The position numbers and the translations under genes are program-made. Source: Paulownia fortunei (taxonomy: Eukaryota; Streptophyta; Magnoliopsida; Lamiales; Paulowniaceae). From it: a DNA stretch of 64,000 nt. Each line of letters opens with the position of its first letter. Position 1 is the first letter of the stretch. The notes below the pieces were generated by a model that saw nothing but the letters and a program-made list of their open reading frames with translations, was not told where the DNA came from and made no database searches. Positions 26,878 through 40,600 of this stretch are shown one piece after another. The stretch is taken from contig CM033116.1 in assembly GCA_019321725.1 (NCBI GenBank), positions 18,187,869 to 18,251,868 of the forward strand. The letters run 5' to 3'.

Positions 26878-29800
26878 CTATTCTCCCACCGTCAGTCCAA
26901 ACCCAAACTTGTAATCTTTCTTCCTATGGTCTATCTGCAAGACATAATTGTCCAAGGCATTAAAAATTACAATAGGAAAAAGGAAAGTGAAGATATTAAA
27001 TAAAACGAGTTTAATAACCCATAAATCCTCACCTCAGCAGAAAGAATAAAATTAAGACCCATATTAAATCGCTCTTCCAAGAAAGCAGCCACAACACCAT
27101 TAGAATCGATCTTACCTCTTAAACGACACTGCCAAAGAGACCAGAAAAGTCACTCACAATGAACAGGTGTCTGGTTTTTGTTCAACAGATGTGTAAATAT
27201 ATTGAGGCAAAACAATAGCATAACATGTCCAAAAAGGGATTCAAGATCAAGTCACCATCAAAGAACTGATTCTTTAAATTTTATACGCCAAGATAGCAGA
27301 AGTACAAACATATTCTTGAAATTTCAAATGCCAAAATAGCGGAAGTCCAAACATGGGAATTTGACTCTTACCACCATCCTAATTTTATTATCAGCAAAGA
27401 TGCCAAGCACAACAAGTAGACAAGGAAATGAATATCTAGATTACTTGGACAATGAAGTTTTGACTTTGGCCCCTTGCTCACACCAAATGACCTAGAAGAA
27501 GGCTAAATCAGCAATATACGTAGTTAGGGTGCTGCTAGTCTAATATTCAAAATGTAGAAGGACCAGATTACAGATACTGTAGAATTTTGCTAATATTTCT
27601 AAAAAAAGGTGAGCCACTGCAGAGGCACTTTCGGCTAAAGCGAAATATATGGTAAGATAAAATCGGAAACCAATTAAAAAAAGGTATGGCTTAAGCATAG
27701 AAATTAAAAGGCATTTACCTAAAGGTACATACCATAGTGAAGGAATAAATAAACAGAACCTAACATACATTATAATAATATTTCTTTTACCTAAAACTTT
27801 TTCTGTGTTGAATGGGCAAATCATTCGATTTTTGTCGAAAAATAGATGAGGCTTCCAAGAAGCCAAAGATCAAACGAAACAATTCAATTACGTAACCAAA
27901 GGCAGCTATATCGAGGCATTATTATTCTTCAGCTCATCTCTACAGCTCTTTCATCTAAGTTTGGTCTTGGCTCAAGCATTAGTTTTTGCAACAGTTTGCC
28001 CCTAACTTGATGTGGCAAGGCTGTCCTATGGTCCTATTTATGTACTCTTATTCAACCACCAATTGTTATCTTAACAACAACACAGAAGTAGAGCATCACT
28101 ACAAAATAAGAAGATGTGCATTCCAAAGAACAAATTTGTTAACTAACCTACACCTTTTGGTTTTCTATGCCCACTAGCAACAGAAAGTTAGAAGCAATTA
28201 ATAACAAGGAAGAAAATGTGTCACAGGTAAGCAGTGTATTGCTACCTTTGTCAAAATTTAACATAGAAAACTTGCTTCTGATTTATGTAATTTCTCCATA
28301 CACTTATCCAATAAATTGTGCCTCATTAATAGTAACTCTTTCTTACCCACATGAAATTTTAAGTAAACCCTACAAGTAAAGTCACACAAAAAGACGAAAT
28401 TGGAAGAGAAAGATAAATCATTATTCTGTCACACATTCGAAATTTTGTATTCAGAAAAATATAAACACCACCAGAGTGCCCATAAAAAGTCGGTATTTCG
28501 GAATAAACCATGAACTATGGAGGTATGATTCACGTTGTCACCAGAATTATATCATTTTTAAAAAAAAATGAAAGGGATGATTATGGCATCAAACATGAAG
28601 TTTATGATCACCTTTCTCATGTAGAAAATCAGGTGCCAACAGAATGATCATACAATGTTAGCTAGTCTATCAGAAGGAAAGATGTCAAAAAGTTATTCCA
28701 CAGAAAGAATGGTGTCAGTTGTTCTCAAGATGCTTATGACCTCAAATTTGATATTCAGCTCATAGCTATCACAAGGAAGGTGTCAAAACTATTCGCAGAA
28801 AGAAAAGTTTCAGTTGTCCTCAAATGCTTATAGTGACAAAGTTGAAATACAGCTTTCAGTTCCAGTATGACTATTTTGTAAGAAGTTGGATTACACTCTA
28901 AGATTGCAACACTTCATTTACCACCTAACACAATGGAAGCATTATGCAGATTATATCAACTAAAGATAAGTAATCTATCAGAAGTAAGATACCAAACAAT
29001 TAACCACATAGTTGAAACATCAGAAAATTTCCAACTGATATTTCACATGTTGGAAGAGAAGACAGAGATAAAATCCACACTTACACAACATGATCATAAC
29101 AGGGCTTTCTTAGAATATATCGGATCTCAACAACAAACTAATAACTAGATCGTCACAAAATAAGGTACCAAACTCGTGAAAACAAGCAGTACACTGCAAG
29201 AAACTTCAAGTTATACTAATAGAAATTACCTGCCGGAGGATATAATCATATCCGAAGCTGGCTGTGACATCCCTAGACATATAGTTGTACATGAAGTCTG
29301 ATGCTAGAGAAACCTAAATGTTAAAGGACAACTTATGAACTGACAGAAAAAGCAAAGAAACATAAAAATTGTACAAAATTACAGCATGTGTCATGAATTA
29401 GAAACTAGTTTACCTTTTCAGATACTTTTTGAACATAGCTTAGAGCAACCATACCAGTGCTAGCAACTTGTCCAGTTGCGACCTGCATGAGGAGCAGCAA
29501 CCAGTTATTACATATTTTGAAATTGATCCAATGAATTTGCTTCTAACTTAAATTATTAAATGCACAATATGGAAAAACGTGGAGAAAACTTATTTCCCAC
29601 TCCATCAAAGTTATCCACAATAGAGAAAAGGACAGAGAAGCAAAACAGTTATTACCTGGTTTGTATCCACCATTTTAGTAAGCATGTAAATAAAAATATC
29701 AAGATTTTTATGGCATATAAAATAGCAGGTCTAGGCATCAGAAATTGTTTGATCCTTGTCTACTTGTTTAAGTCACCAAACCAAGGTATGCCTATCATTA

Positions 29801-32800
29801 TCATTCGCAGAAACTAAGCCCCTTAGTCATATAATTTTCTTTCCCATAAGTATAACTTAGTCCAGTAAAAAAAATTAAATAAATGAAACTATATGGTTTG
29901 GAAAGAATCATTTGGATTTCAAATGAAACACGGAAAACCATGCCTACTCGGGGCCCATTAACACATTCAGATACGTCTTACACACAACACAATAAAGGGA
30001 AGCATATTGCTCAATTATATATAGAATACAACTTTTCAATTTGATGAGCCCAGCCAGGCACAATGACATTTGCCCACACATAGACACAAGTTTATGTATA
30101 TGTAAACATGAATGTTAATGTCCAGAGTTTACAATTCTATTGTCGCGGCATCTCTGTTCACAGAATCTTAATATACTGGACAGAATATTCACCACATTTT
30201 ATTTCATGCAAAAATCCTAAACCAAGCATTTTATATGCAATGACTTTAAAAAGATGCAACTAAAAGGGAAAGCAAAATTTGCAGTGAAACAGAAATAGTT
30301 ACATGAAATACAATGTGGTTTGAAATATCAAACTTAGACCATGTATTGGAACAAAAATTCCAAGAAAGAAAGTACCATCTTGTCAGTGTTGTAACGTGCA
30401 GCATAGCCAATACCAGATTTCCGATGTTGACCAGCCCAGAATACTTCACCACCCAAGGATAAATGAGGAGTCACACTCTGCAAAGATACATAAAAGCAAT
30501 CAGTCAGTATAACTGCAAAGTGCATCCCATCTTCAGCTTTTCTCAAGTTCAAATTTATCACCATCACACGTAACCACAAAAAATGTAACCAGAGATATTT
30601 GTTGCTGGGCGAACATGCATTTTACTTCATCTGTGTAATGAATGACCAATTTGACCTTCAAATACTAATCAGCATATAGTCAAACACAGAAGTAATTTAT
30701 ATACAATGAACTGAAATTAAAATGCTAGTATTTGATGCTTTAAAAAATTTTTAAAAACCGAAAAATAGAGATGAAATTGCAACATGATCAAGCTCTTGTC
30801 TGACTTTTCAAAGTCAAATAAGACATTCTGTATGTGATGGAAGTAGTATTTACTAGAACAAACTACCCCATTGTCTAGAAAAGAAACTAAAAAGGTAATA
30901 GACTTACACCAACAACGAAAAACAGAACATCAGGATAAACACATCTGAAAAACAGTCTTTGGCCCCTAGCAATTTTTGTGTCTTGGATTTGGGAGGAAAA
31001 TAAAATTTAATTTCTTCCACTCATAACGCTACCAATTATGTTCTTTAAAATATCTGCTGTCATCTTCACTACACTTGGACTGAACAGTAGAGAGGCAGCA
31101 GATGCGGTTGATATCCTAGATATTACATTCTCGTATGATTACTCTCATTCATAGAGATGGAACTACTAATGACTATTGGCACTATCTTTAGCAAACATTT
31201 CTTCTCTGCCTTGCATAATCAAGTTATCCTCAATTTTCCCTTTCAATTTGTTGATTTGAAGAGTAAGGTTCCATCTGGGATAATGACTTTAACATGGTTC
31301 AGGGTTCACAAAAAGAAAAATACTAATGAATTGTTACAGACATACCATAAAGAAAAATGTTTTGATGACTTGTTGCAAGCATGCAGACCCCATAAGACCT
31401 TGTCCCTATATTTGTTCCATGTGCTAGAAGACTAGTATAACATTCTCATTTTTTCTTGAACTATACCTCGTAAGATAGTTACGGAAAACCATAGGCTAGC
31501 TTATGGAGTCATTACGTATCCCTGCATTTTTCACAGAGTCTTTCCTCATTAACGGGACAGCATAGATAGTAAGAAACAACAGAAATGTGCCACCATTAGC
31601 ACTACTGGGTCTGTTTGGCTTGAGGGGAAAAAGAACAGTGCTGTATTCCTTCCAAGCTTGTTGCACAAGATGAGCATCTTATAGTGGACAAGCCTCCATG
31701 GTTCTGTATTCCAAATGTCTTTCTCTACACTATCTGGAGCCCAATCAAATATTCTCTTCATGTATTTACTTATTAATAAAGAATACAAAGTTTTGCTCCA
31801 CGAAGAACTTCAATTATTTCATAGATTTTCATGAAAAGCTACCATAACCCCTTGATCTCGGATAGAAGGAACGTTTGTAGACTGAGGATTATTGCTTTAA
31901 ATCACAGTTCCCTAGCTAGTTTGGAAATCATAAGATTTCAAGATTATTACCTACACAATAAAGGAACCCAAGTAACACACTGGAAGGAGAAAAAGGGAAA
32001 TAATGCTAGAACTATGATCTTGGGTGAATCAAAACAACACTCAGACGAACAAACCAGGGCATCTGTTGCTACTTCCCTTTGTTCTGAATTTGGAAATTAT
32101 AAGATTTCAAGATTATTACTTACACAATAAAGCAACCCAAGTAATCCACCAGAAGGAGGAAAAAGGAAATAATGCTAGAACTATGATCTTAACCAAATAT
32201 TCAAGACTATTGCATGATTTAAATTGCATACCGAGGCCCACAAACTACAAACTGTTCCTCATAGATGTCCAAAAGTTGGACATATGATTTCCGCTTTATA
32301 AAGTTTCTTTAAAATATATTTATTTCAAATCAAATATCAGATCATTCACCTGGATGTAACTTGCACCAAATAAGGCTCCATTCCCCAGTTGAAACTGAGT
32401 CCTATAGTCTGATCCCTGTACATATTTATAAAGTGCATGGTATTAGCTTCAGTTTACATCAATCCAATGTGAAACTGCATCAATTTTAATGCAGTGCCAT
32501 GTGATCTCAGAAAAATAATAAATGCATTAGTTAAAAACATGTATGCAGGAATCCGTATGCATTACAGACTCCATGAATACATGCACTTATGAGTTACCGC
32601 ATATCTCAAGACTAGGTATATAAAATTTACCTTATAATCAAAATTGAACATGCCATGCGACATATGTGGCTCATTCGTAAGCTACAAAGAAGATAGAACA
32701 GATATTATTTTAAATGCTAGGTATGAATAGAGAAATATTGTAACAGCTACTGGACAGTGGTTAATTCTAAAACTTCTGCGACAGGTGGATAGACATAGTA

Positions 32801-34195
32801 TGCCTACTTGAGCATTGCCCTTGAGAGAGAGATTCTCAGTCAAATCACACTTCAGTCTTGCATTTAATCTCCCATCCGTCAATACTCTACCAAAAAGCAT
32901 CAACTGCCAAAGAACAAGTAATGCTTCCATGGTTAAATAAAGTAATTTTGCTATAATCACAAATGGATAGTAAAACAGCAGCACACCTTTGGATCTATAA
33001 AGTTAGCACCAAACTCATAGTGAGCAGTGGGAATTTTAATCGTTTCAGATGACTGAGAAGGAATTTCTGTAGGTCCCATCATCACACTGATGTAAATTAA
33101 AACAGCAAATCAATTAGCACCTCAGGCAGAGAAACACACCTCAAACTGGAAAAAAAAAAGAAAGAAAAAGAAAAAGAAAAAAAGAGTGAAATACAAGATT
33201 AAAGTAATATAGTAAAGGAACCATGAAGCCACCTATGGCTGAGAGAAAATTTCTGATTGAGTCCTTTTGTAAAATCAAAGCGCATTCCCTCAAAGAGTTC
33301 TGGCTTCAAGGACACTGCCAATAATAACCAATAAAATTAGCATTCTGATTACAGCAAGTTAATTCCACTAGCATTTCTCACAAGTTTCTTCAGCAATACC
33401 TAACTAGTATAAGTTATCTTACATAAAATTGCAAGATTGGTAACTAATTTCCTTTGGTAACCCTATCCTTCACATAGATGAAATATTAACAGCTGAATTT
33501 CCCTTTATATTTCTAAATGTTGCAAGCTCACTGCTCCGCCTGAACTTTTTATATGCCATTCAATACTCTTGGTCAAAAAGGTAAAACTTAATCTCAAACA
33601 ACATCACTCAAACAAGCAATTTTAATTTCCAAGAGCTAATGAAATATCTGAGAGACACCTAACAACATGAGTTCAAAGTGAACAGTTCGGCATGAAACCG
33701 TATATATTTAGCAGTACACTCTTATCCAGCTTGTGCACTTGCTAGCGCCAAGAAATCCAACTTGTGATCTGTGCTTACAAAGTCAAACAGAACCAAAATG
33801 GAGCAACTGATTTTACTTCCAAAACCGGTTTCATTTTAAGTAGGGTTTATCGCAAAACATTAGGAAAAATAAAATAAAAGTCCTCGCATTAACTAATATG
33901 ATCCATAAACAATCAAGAAATTCACCATCCAGATACTATAAGAATAAAAGTTGAAACAAACACAAAGTAGAGATCACATTGCAGAAGCAGTCACAACAGA
34001 ACAAAAAAAAAAGCACCAAAAAAAAAAGAAAAAAGAAAAGCACTAACTGAGGGCTTCGCGGTGAATTTCTTCATACGGAATGGGGCAAGGGAGATTTAAG
34101 TAGTCCACTTTTGGCTGCTCGGCGGCGGTCGGATTCGAACCGGTCGCCGGTGGAGTCGTAGCCGCGGCAGGCGAGGGAGGAATAAGGGTTGCCAT
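26878..34195 (-). CDS. TOM40: TOM40, mitochondrial outer-membrane import channel
   Basis: Encodes the beta-barrel pore of the TOM complex, through which nuclear-encoded preproteins enter mitochondria. Exons: 34195-34048, 33314-33233, 33086-32987, 32903-32808, 32681-32631, 32415-32350, 30477-30376, 29482-29414, 29313-29230, 27128-27033, 26934-26878. They sum to 951 nt, giving 316 aa; Arabidopsis TOM40-1 has about 309. The N-terminus is Pro/Ala-rich and variable, then [20 protein letters not shown] leads into the porin-3 fold ([64 protein letters not shown]). The C-terminus [18 protein letters not shown] carries the terminal beta-strand of the type that acts as sorting signal. All introns are GT..AG. 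The start was chosen at ATG 34195 because the family begins there; an in-frame ATG farther upstream (34252) falls in the leader. Introns 6 and 9 are long and carry local duplications. Confidence 0.96.
28675..28853. repeat. diverged tandem duplication in TOM40 intron 9
   Basis: Two copies of about 85 bases with an offset of about 98: each runs GGAA-GTGTCAAAA..ATTC-CAGAAAGAA..TCAGTTGT..CTCAA..ATGCTTAT and ends ATTCAGCT or ATACAGCT. Substitutions and small gaps show that the event is old. No coding role is apparent. Confidence 0.75.
31921..32190. repeat. duplicated 100-bp block in TOM40 intron 6
   Basis: The block at 31921-32021 recurs at 32090-32190, about 169 bases away. Both copies read TTGGAAAT-ATAAGATTTC, ATTATTAC-TACACAATAA and AATGCTAGAACTATGATCTT with only a few differences, separated by 68 unrelated bases. 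High similarity suggests a fairly recent local duplication. Confidence 0.9.
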
Positions 34196-34330
34196 TGCCG
34201 TTGTTTGCTTCGGATTCTGAATCAACCAGAATATTTTTGAATCTAAATTCAAATAAAAAGAAGAAGAAGAGTGAATTTGATTCTTCTTCTTCTGGAGAGA
34301 GAGAGAGCGCGGCTATTATAAAGGTGAATC
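34196..34330 (-). promoter_or_regulatory. TOM40 leader and core promoter
   Basis: Reading on the minus strand, a TATA-like TTTATAATA lies at about 34315-34323, followed by (CT)n at about 34297-34310 and CTT/GAA trinucleotide runs down to the TOM40 ATG. Pyrimidine-rich plant 5' leaders of this kind are common just downstream of transcription starts. The start point itself is inferred. Confidence 0.4.
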
Positions 34331-35149
34331 AACTGAGAAAAACCCTTTCCCCTAAATTGCAAAACCCCTAACCCACCCACATTCCTGGGTTTGACCCGGC
34401 CCGTCTTGGGAGCCACGGCCACGTTGGTAATAAGGGCTGTAATAACAGTTACTATTATTGATTTTATATTTTTTTGTTATTATTGTTATTATTATTGCAC
34501 ATTTCATTGTTATTACTTATAAACCTAATAGAGAGATGCGCCCAAAATAATAGCATGCTCATTTTTTTAAGATTATCCAATGTAATACTTCTTTGAGAAT
34601 TTATGTAGCAAAAAGTTATTTTAGTTACTTTATTAGTTTAATTTGCAATTAGTCTGTGCTCAAATGAATTTAGAATGGCCATATGGATAAATATGGTATT
34701 AATACAAATTAATTCATTTTGTATCACGGGATGCCTTTAGTTTGTATAAAAAAAGAGTCATGCGTCGAAATCAACCAATCATTACTATTTATACCAAATG
34801 CTTAATGTAATACTCATTGTAAGTTTGACTATTCCGTCAAAATCACACCACCACACAAACAAAAAAACACTTGTCGAGACATAATTAAACGAGAATGAGA
34901 ACTGATTTCATGTTAATATAAAGCATGATAAAATAGCTTGTGGACAATAGGAGTTAGAGGGACTCCAATAGGACTCTTATGACAATTAGTTTTAACAACT
35001 CATTCTCCATATAATACGAAAAACACTTGTAACATAATGATACATTGAAAATTTGAGGAATGGGACTAATTGTTGCACAACTATTTACAATAAAGCAAAG
35101 CATAAGACCTATACCTATAGACTCCTGTTGATGTACAAAAGTTCATAAT

Positions 35150-36420
35150 GAAGTTTATTGTCCATCGGCGAAAGTTGGTGCGGGAAGTTCATAGTCAAGC
35201 TGATACGCTTCAATCAAAGTTTTGAACACCTTGAAGTCCGTCACCCACTCCCAAATATTCTCCTTGCTATTATATCATTTCCATTACATCAAGTACTCGT
35301 TATGTGTCTTTGTTATTATTATTTTTTTTTGGCTGAGTGATTAACAATAGTTTTAGCTATCTTTTTCTCGACCTTCCTCAATTATAACTACAAGCGGGTT
35401 GGATAGTTGCAAGAGACGTCCTCCTTATCTGCACAATGTCGTTTAAGTTGACTTCTGAATCTTCCACCAGGAGACAATTCTACTTTATAGGCTACCTTCC
35501 CAGTGTGTTTAGTGATAGTTGTTCGTTTGATATATTTATGCATCAACAAATGATCTCTCCCTATTAATAACTTACAAAGCCTGGGTGAGGAACCTTTACC
35601 TTTACCATGTATCCCACTTAGAATTCAAGGAAGCGGTGATTCACATTCTTCATCCGCTTATGAGTTTTCTCCAAATAACTTCAAGCTATCTCGACGTTTT
35701 GCTTCCATTTTTTAGAGAAATCCCTATCACTAATGATGTCTGTTAGTAGTCCCTATTATTTGATCATGTACTTGAATAAAAGCGAAGTTGTTACTTCCAC
35801 CATAACATGCTTAAGGACTATAATAAAAGTAGTCCATCAAAACGATAATAGTATTTAAGTCTCCCATTTTAGGCGATCCGCATATATAATTCATCTAGCA
35901 CTTTCCCAAGATCTCTTTGAACATAAAATGTCTCCAGCAAACATGTTTTCTTTTGATGATCCACCTTATCCAATTGGAAATACAAGGCAAGTTTAGATAT
36001 AATTCTCAATATTATCACGCACATGTGGCGAGTAGGCCTTATGCACTATGACACATGTGTGCTCTATCTAGGGTGTCATGTCCAAAGAGTATCATGGCAT
36101 TCTATGCTCAAAATTTTCCTCAAGTCCTCACCCTTATGCACATAGAGTTGGCTATCTTTGGTCCTTAATAATTCTCCATCCAACCCAAATTGTTGAGCTT
36201 TACCCTGTTCGACCAGATTGATCAAATATTGAGCTACAAGGTTCATTGATAATAGCTTTTCATATTTGATTTTTCACTGAGGTGACAACTTTGCTAAAAG
36301 ATACCATCCCCACATTCACAAAATCCACCCTCCGGCTCAAGGTCCATCTAATTGCTAGTCAGCATATTACTCTAACACAAAGTTGATATCTAAAAGCAAC
36401 TCTTGTCGACGTACTTGTTA
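35150..36420 (-). mobile_element. degenerate Ty3/gypsy retrotransposon fragment (integrase region)
   Basis: Conceptual reading of the minus strand, jumping frames, gives pieces of the gypsy pol polyprotein in the right order: a HDTLW-GH patch from the zinc-binding region before integrase (about 36100), QLDKVDHQKK (about 35960), KMGDLNTIIVLMD (about 35870), the TDIISDRDFS remnant of the catalytic core (about 35730), KTHKRMKN and NHRFLEF (about 35640), and a GKVAYKVELSPG-like C-terminal patch (about 35480). Stops and frameshifts are frequent. No LTRs, primer-binding site or gag were recognised. It is a dead, truncated copy. Confidence 0.75.
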
Positions 36421-37009
36421 ACTCATCAATATAAAATATTTCGTCTTTTACAATTAGAAAATAAATTTTTAGGAACAAAATACACAATTGAAATTCCCGG
36501 AATGATTCAATAAATAATAGTATTTATGCTTTTGATATGTTTTAGCATGATCTTCACTGTTTTTTCATCAATAAACAAGATAAAATCTTCAATTATAATA
36601 TTGCAGAAAATATTTTTTTGGCTGCCAAAAAGATTGGAGAGTTTCTTAAAATTTATAAAATGTTTAAAGTTCTTTCATAAGTAACCAACTTCCACAATTC
36701 AAAGCCTGGTCAATTTTTTTTCAATTTTATGTAAAAAATTATTAAAATTATGTAAGACTCGACATAAAATCAATTTGAACTAAATAATTAATATTGATGG
36801 ATCAAGAAGTTAAAAATATAAATTCAAAAGTAGTAAACATATTATCATACCCATATTGAAATTGCTAGATAATGAATTTCAGATAAAAGAAAATTTATTT
36901 ATTAAAGATGAAATTCACTTGATTTTTGTAAGGTGTATTAAAAATGTGTGACCCTTAAACAATTGCTTGAGAATCTTGGGGCATCTAATCAAAATACATT
37001 CGAGCTCCC

Positions 37010-37135
37010 ATAAGCACGACATAATGGTAAGATAGTTGGAGGATTCCCTCTAAATATCGAGGTTCGAATCCTTATGAATGTAGATGTTATGATATACTTG
37101 TATTACCTATTTGGGGGTCCTTATTGCGTATCGTG
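37010..37135 (+). mobile_element. possible tRNA-derived SINE remnant
   Basis: GGTTCGAATCC at about 37064-37074 matches the RNA polymerase III B box exactly, and about 40 bases upstream ATAATGGTAAGAT resembles a weak A box. This spacing is typical of tRNA-derived plant SINEs. The block does not fold as an intact tRNA by inspection. The tail and target duplication were not defined. A diverged relative may exist at about 58290-58440 (GATTCGAATCTC). Confidence 0.35.
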
Positions 37136-37682
37136 AAAAGGGAATTTGATGGGAAGGTTGGCTACACTGAACGTCAAACTTCAATCGTGTATAAACTGTG
37201 TTATCGTATTTATTCGAAAAGAGAACGAGGGGAGAATACCACTCCCAGTACTGTTCAGAGCGAAGCCTGGTGATGAGGTTGGTGTTGAATATATAAGTTA
37301 TTTAAAAAAAATACATCACAAAATTCTCCAAAAAAGAAAAAGAAAAAAAAGGAGGAAATTGATTCTTTTCAACGCGCCGGAGAAGCGCGTGATTCGTTAA
37401 GAAGAATTAAAAATAATTTCCACAATCTACTTATCAGATCAGAAAATCGAAACCCTGGTTTTCTGTCTCGACTTTCTCCTCAGCTCGGCGACGGGAAGCA
37501 GCAAAAGAAGCAGATAAACCGATCGCTTTTAGTCAATCTCACCCGAAGTTGAAACATTGCTCTTACTCGGAGCTAGGCGTCTAAATTTAGTAAAAGATTT
37601 TAAGAAAAAAGTTTGATTGAATATTACTTTAGAGTACAACTACTGGTGGTGGCGGCGGTAAAGTAAAAGAATTTATTTCACA

Positions 37683-40600
37683 ATGCTGGAAAACCCTAGC
37701 ACGGATACAACGGCAGCCGCCGCCAGCATCGAAACCGTCAAGCGCTACGCTCCTCCCAATCAACGGTACTAACACTTGTTTTCTACTTGCGTCTCTGTCC
37801 GTGCGATTTTTTATTTTATTTTTCTTTTTAATTAGTGAAATTTGGGAATAAAGTGAAGGGTTAATTGGTTGCATGCAGGAATCGATCACTTGGCAGGGGC
37901 AAATCCGGAGGAGGTAAATTTTTGTTTAGTGCATAGATTTGGTTTCAAGTTTTCGTCAATTGCGTGCAGTTTCTCCTTCTCTATATTCCAAAGCAAATAT
38001 ATTGTTCTGATTTAGTTTTATCACGAGTTATTTACTTTCTCATGGTTTTGATGCAGTTATTATATTGTTAGGTAGTTGCAGTTGACTGATAATTTTACTG
38101 AATATTGCTTGAGTCCAGTTTTACTTTCAATTTGATGCATGTACTTTAACGAGAGATATTATGTCTATGAAGTTTCTTTTTCTGGTCATTTGTTTTCTTC
38201 ATCTATATGGAATTTTACATAGGATGTTTTGGAAATAAACTTCAAATAAGGTAGAAACTTCTGGAAAATACTTATGTCATTCTTTATTTTAGTTGATGAA
38301 AGCATTGTTTTCATAACTAAACCGGTGATCAAACGGATCTTGTTAATAATTAGCGGTTCAATCGGTCGGATCGGTTCAATCGGTGGTCAGACCGGTTTAA
38401 TGAAAATTGATTATATATATTTTTTTATTATTATGTAAAATGATAATATAATAAATTAATTGTTATATAATACATTTTAAATGTAAAAATAAATAAATAA
38501 CTACATAAAAAACATATATCAAAACACAAAATCCAAATTATTACATAAATATAACAAAATATCAAATTTAAACTTTTTAAAAAATTAAAAACAATTTTTT
38601 TTTTTGAAAAAAGAGTGAAACCGGTCAAACCGGTTTTGGCCGGTTTTGACCGGTCAAATCAGTCAAACGGTTTTATGGTGCTAAACGGACCTGACTGATC
38701 TTCGGTTCCCGATTGAACTGGCCTATTCGGTCCGGTTTTGAAAACATTGGATGAAAGTATGAAACTTTTGCCTCTCTCTCAAAACAGTAGTAATAGGTTC
38801 GTCGATGCTTTTCTGTTGATCCCCTCTTTCTCTTTTTGATTCAATTGCTGAACTCCAGAGTTTTGGAACAGAGATCAACATAAGGGTGGGCTAACAAATA
38901 TTTGAGATAGATTTATGTTAATCTCTCAGGGATCTTAAGTAATTACTGTGCTTTCTTTGTAAGTTGATGCATACCATATTTGCGCAGTATGTTAGAACTC
39001 GGGCATTAAGCCAAGTAAAAGTTTTGGTTTAGGACTACTATTGGACAAGCTGAGATGAGCTGAAGGTTGTTGGGCTCTGCTTGGCTCAATTTCTGCTTAC
39101 TGAAGGTTATCAAGCTGAACCTCACTTTAAACCCTTCACTTTTGTAACTCAAACTAGAGTAAGATAGACTTAAAATAGAACTTTACCAGATATGTAAACA
39201 AGAACATACACCAACATTCATTTTCACCAAGAAATAATAATGATAAGGAACAAGAGAGTGCCTCCTAGAATTCAGAAAAAAGATTTAGAGTTGTTGTTTT
39301 TCGTCATCTCGTTGCTAGCATTAGCAAAATAAGTGCATCCTAAAGGATACTTAGCTTCCTTGTGAGGCTTGGTTTCTAGAATAGACAGAAACCCAACCGG
39401 GGAAGGGGGAGAGGGTACTAATCAGTTGGAATGAATCAAACTCCGGTGATGAAATTGACAGGAAGAAAACAGGAAAATATACAATTGTGGTGGAAAAGAC
39501 AACGTTCTCATATGAATGCTTTTGTTGAAATAGTCATTTCATACTAGTTCAAACGACAAGTGGCACCAGAAGTCCATTGATTTGCAAACATTCTTACTCA
39601 TTCCTTCTGGAAATCAAAAACTGATACTGATTATTTAGTAAGTAGCCTTTGAGAATGAATTACATTTGATTTTATATTGGTTCTTTTTTATTCTACAGAG
39701 CATTTGAAACCAATGTGAAGTTTATTATTATTTTTGGCAAAAACTGCACATGGTGAGAGGACCATGCCGGGGGTGGGGGGTGGTCTAAAACAATCTAGCA
39801 GTCCACTTCTCAGTTCTGATATTTTTCTATATTGAAATTATTTTCCTACTGATAGAATTAGGGAAAAATAGGTACTATCCCCAAGTTTCTCCCAGCAACC
39901 TTCTATTTACCCATTCTATTGTCAAATGGATCAAAGCATGTTAATGTCTAATCCTTTGGAAACATCCTTGTGGTTTTGAGGATGGGATTTTTAGGGTGTT
40001 TGACTAATTAAATCTGTAGTCTGATGGATGTTGTTCTGTTGTCTCATGCACGACGAGATAAACTGAATAACCTAGTGTTGCAACCCAATATCATGTATAT
40101 TTGCTCATACTTGGAACAAGTTCATCTGAATAAAAGTACTCCTGCTCAAGTCATAGATCAAGTCTCTTCATTCTTATTCTTGTTGTTATTTTGGCAAGTT
40201 TATTTTGCAGATCGACTAGAATGGGCAAATACCTATGTTAATGATGGAGAGAGAAACCCCATTGGTGTGACTAAAACTAGTCCTGTGGCAGATCATGGGG
40301 AAGGTGTTGGCAATAATTGTGCCAGTGAAAACCTTCGGATGAAGTTGATACCTTTACTTCACTGTTGCAACAGTGAAGCCTTTCACCTTTTAAACAACCG
40401 TATGATTCATTTGCTTTGCCTTCTCTTGACTTACATTGCATCTTCAATATTTTTTTTCTCGACATATTGAGATATCTTAATAGTTTCATTGATAACCAGC
40501 CATTATCCTCCCCACATTGAGGTAAAGTAAGATTGATACAATGAATGTTTGATTTTAAAGTTCACCTTTATTCTTGTGTTGAGTTAACGCCTTTTCTCTC

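Larger units (their letters stand above)
34331..37682. other. divergent intergenic region between TOM40 and the unknown-function gene
   Basis: It contains, in order, AT-rich sequence (34400-35100), a broken Ty3/gypsy pol fragment (35150-36420), more AT-rich sequence (36430-37000), a SINE-like tRNA-related block (about 37010-37135) and the promoter and leader of the plus-strand gene that starts at 37683. The two flanking genes are transcribed away from each other. No additional intact gene was found. Confidence 0.6.

Noticed and set aside
34125..34140. GGATTCGAACC box resembling a tRNA B box
   Set aside because: It is inside TOM40 coding exon 1 (ATGSNPTAA region) and no tRNA arms surround it.
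40024..40470. Single open frame of 148 codons on the plus strand
   Set aside because: It is intron read-through on the left, true exon 3 (40211-40399) in the middle, and read-through past the donor on the right. It is not a separate gene.
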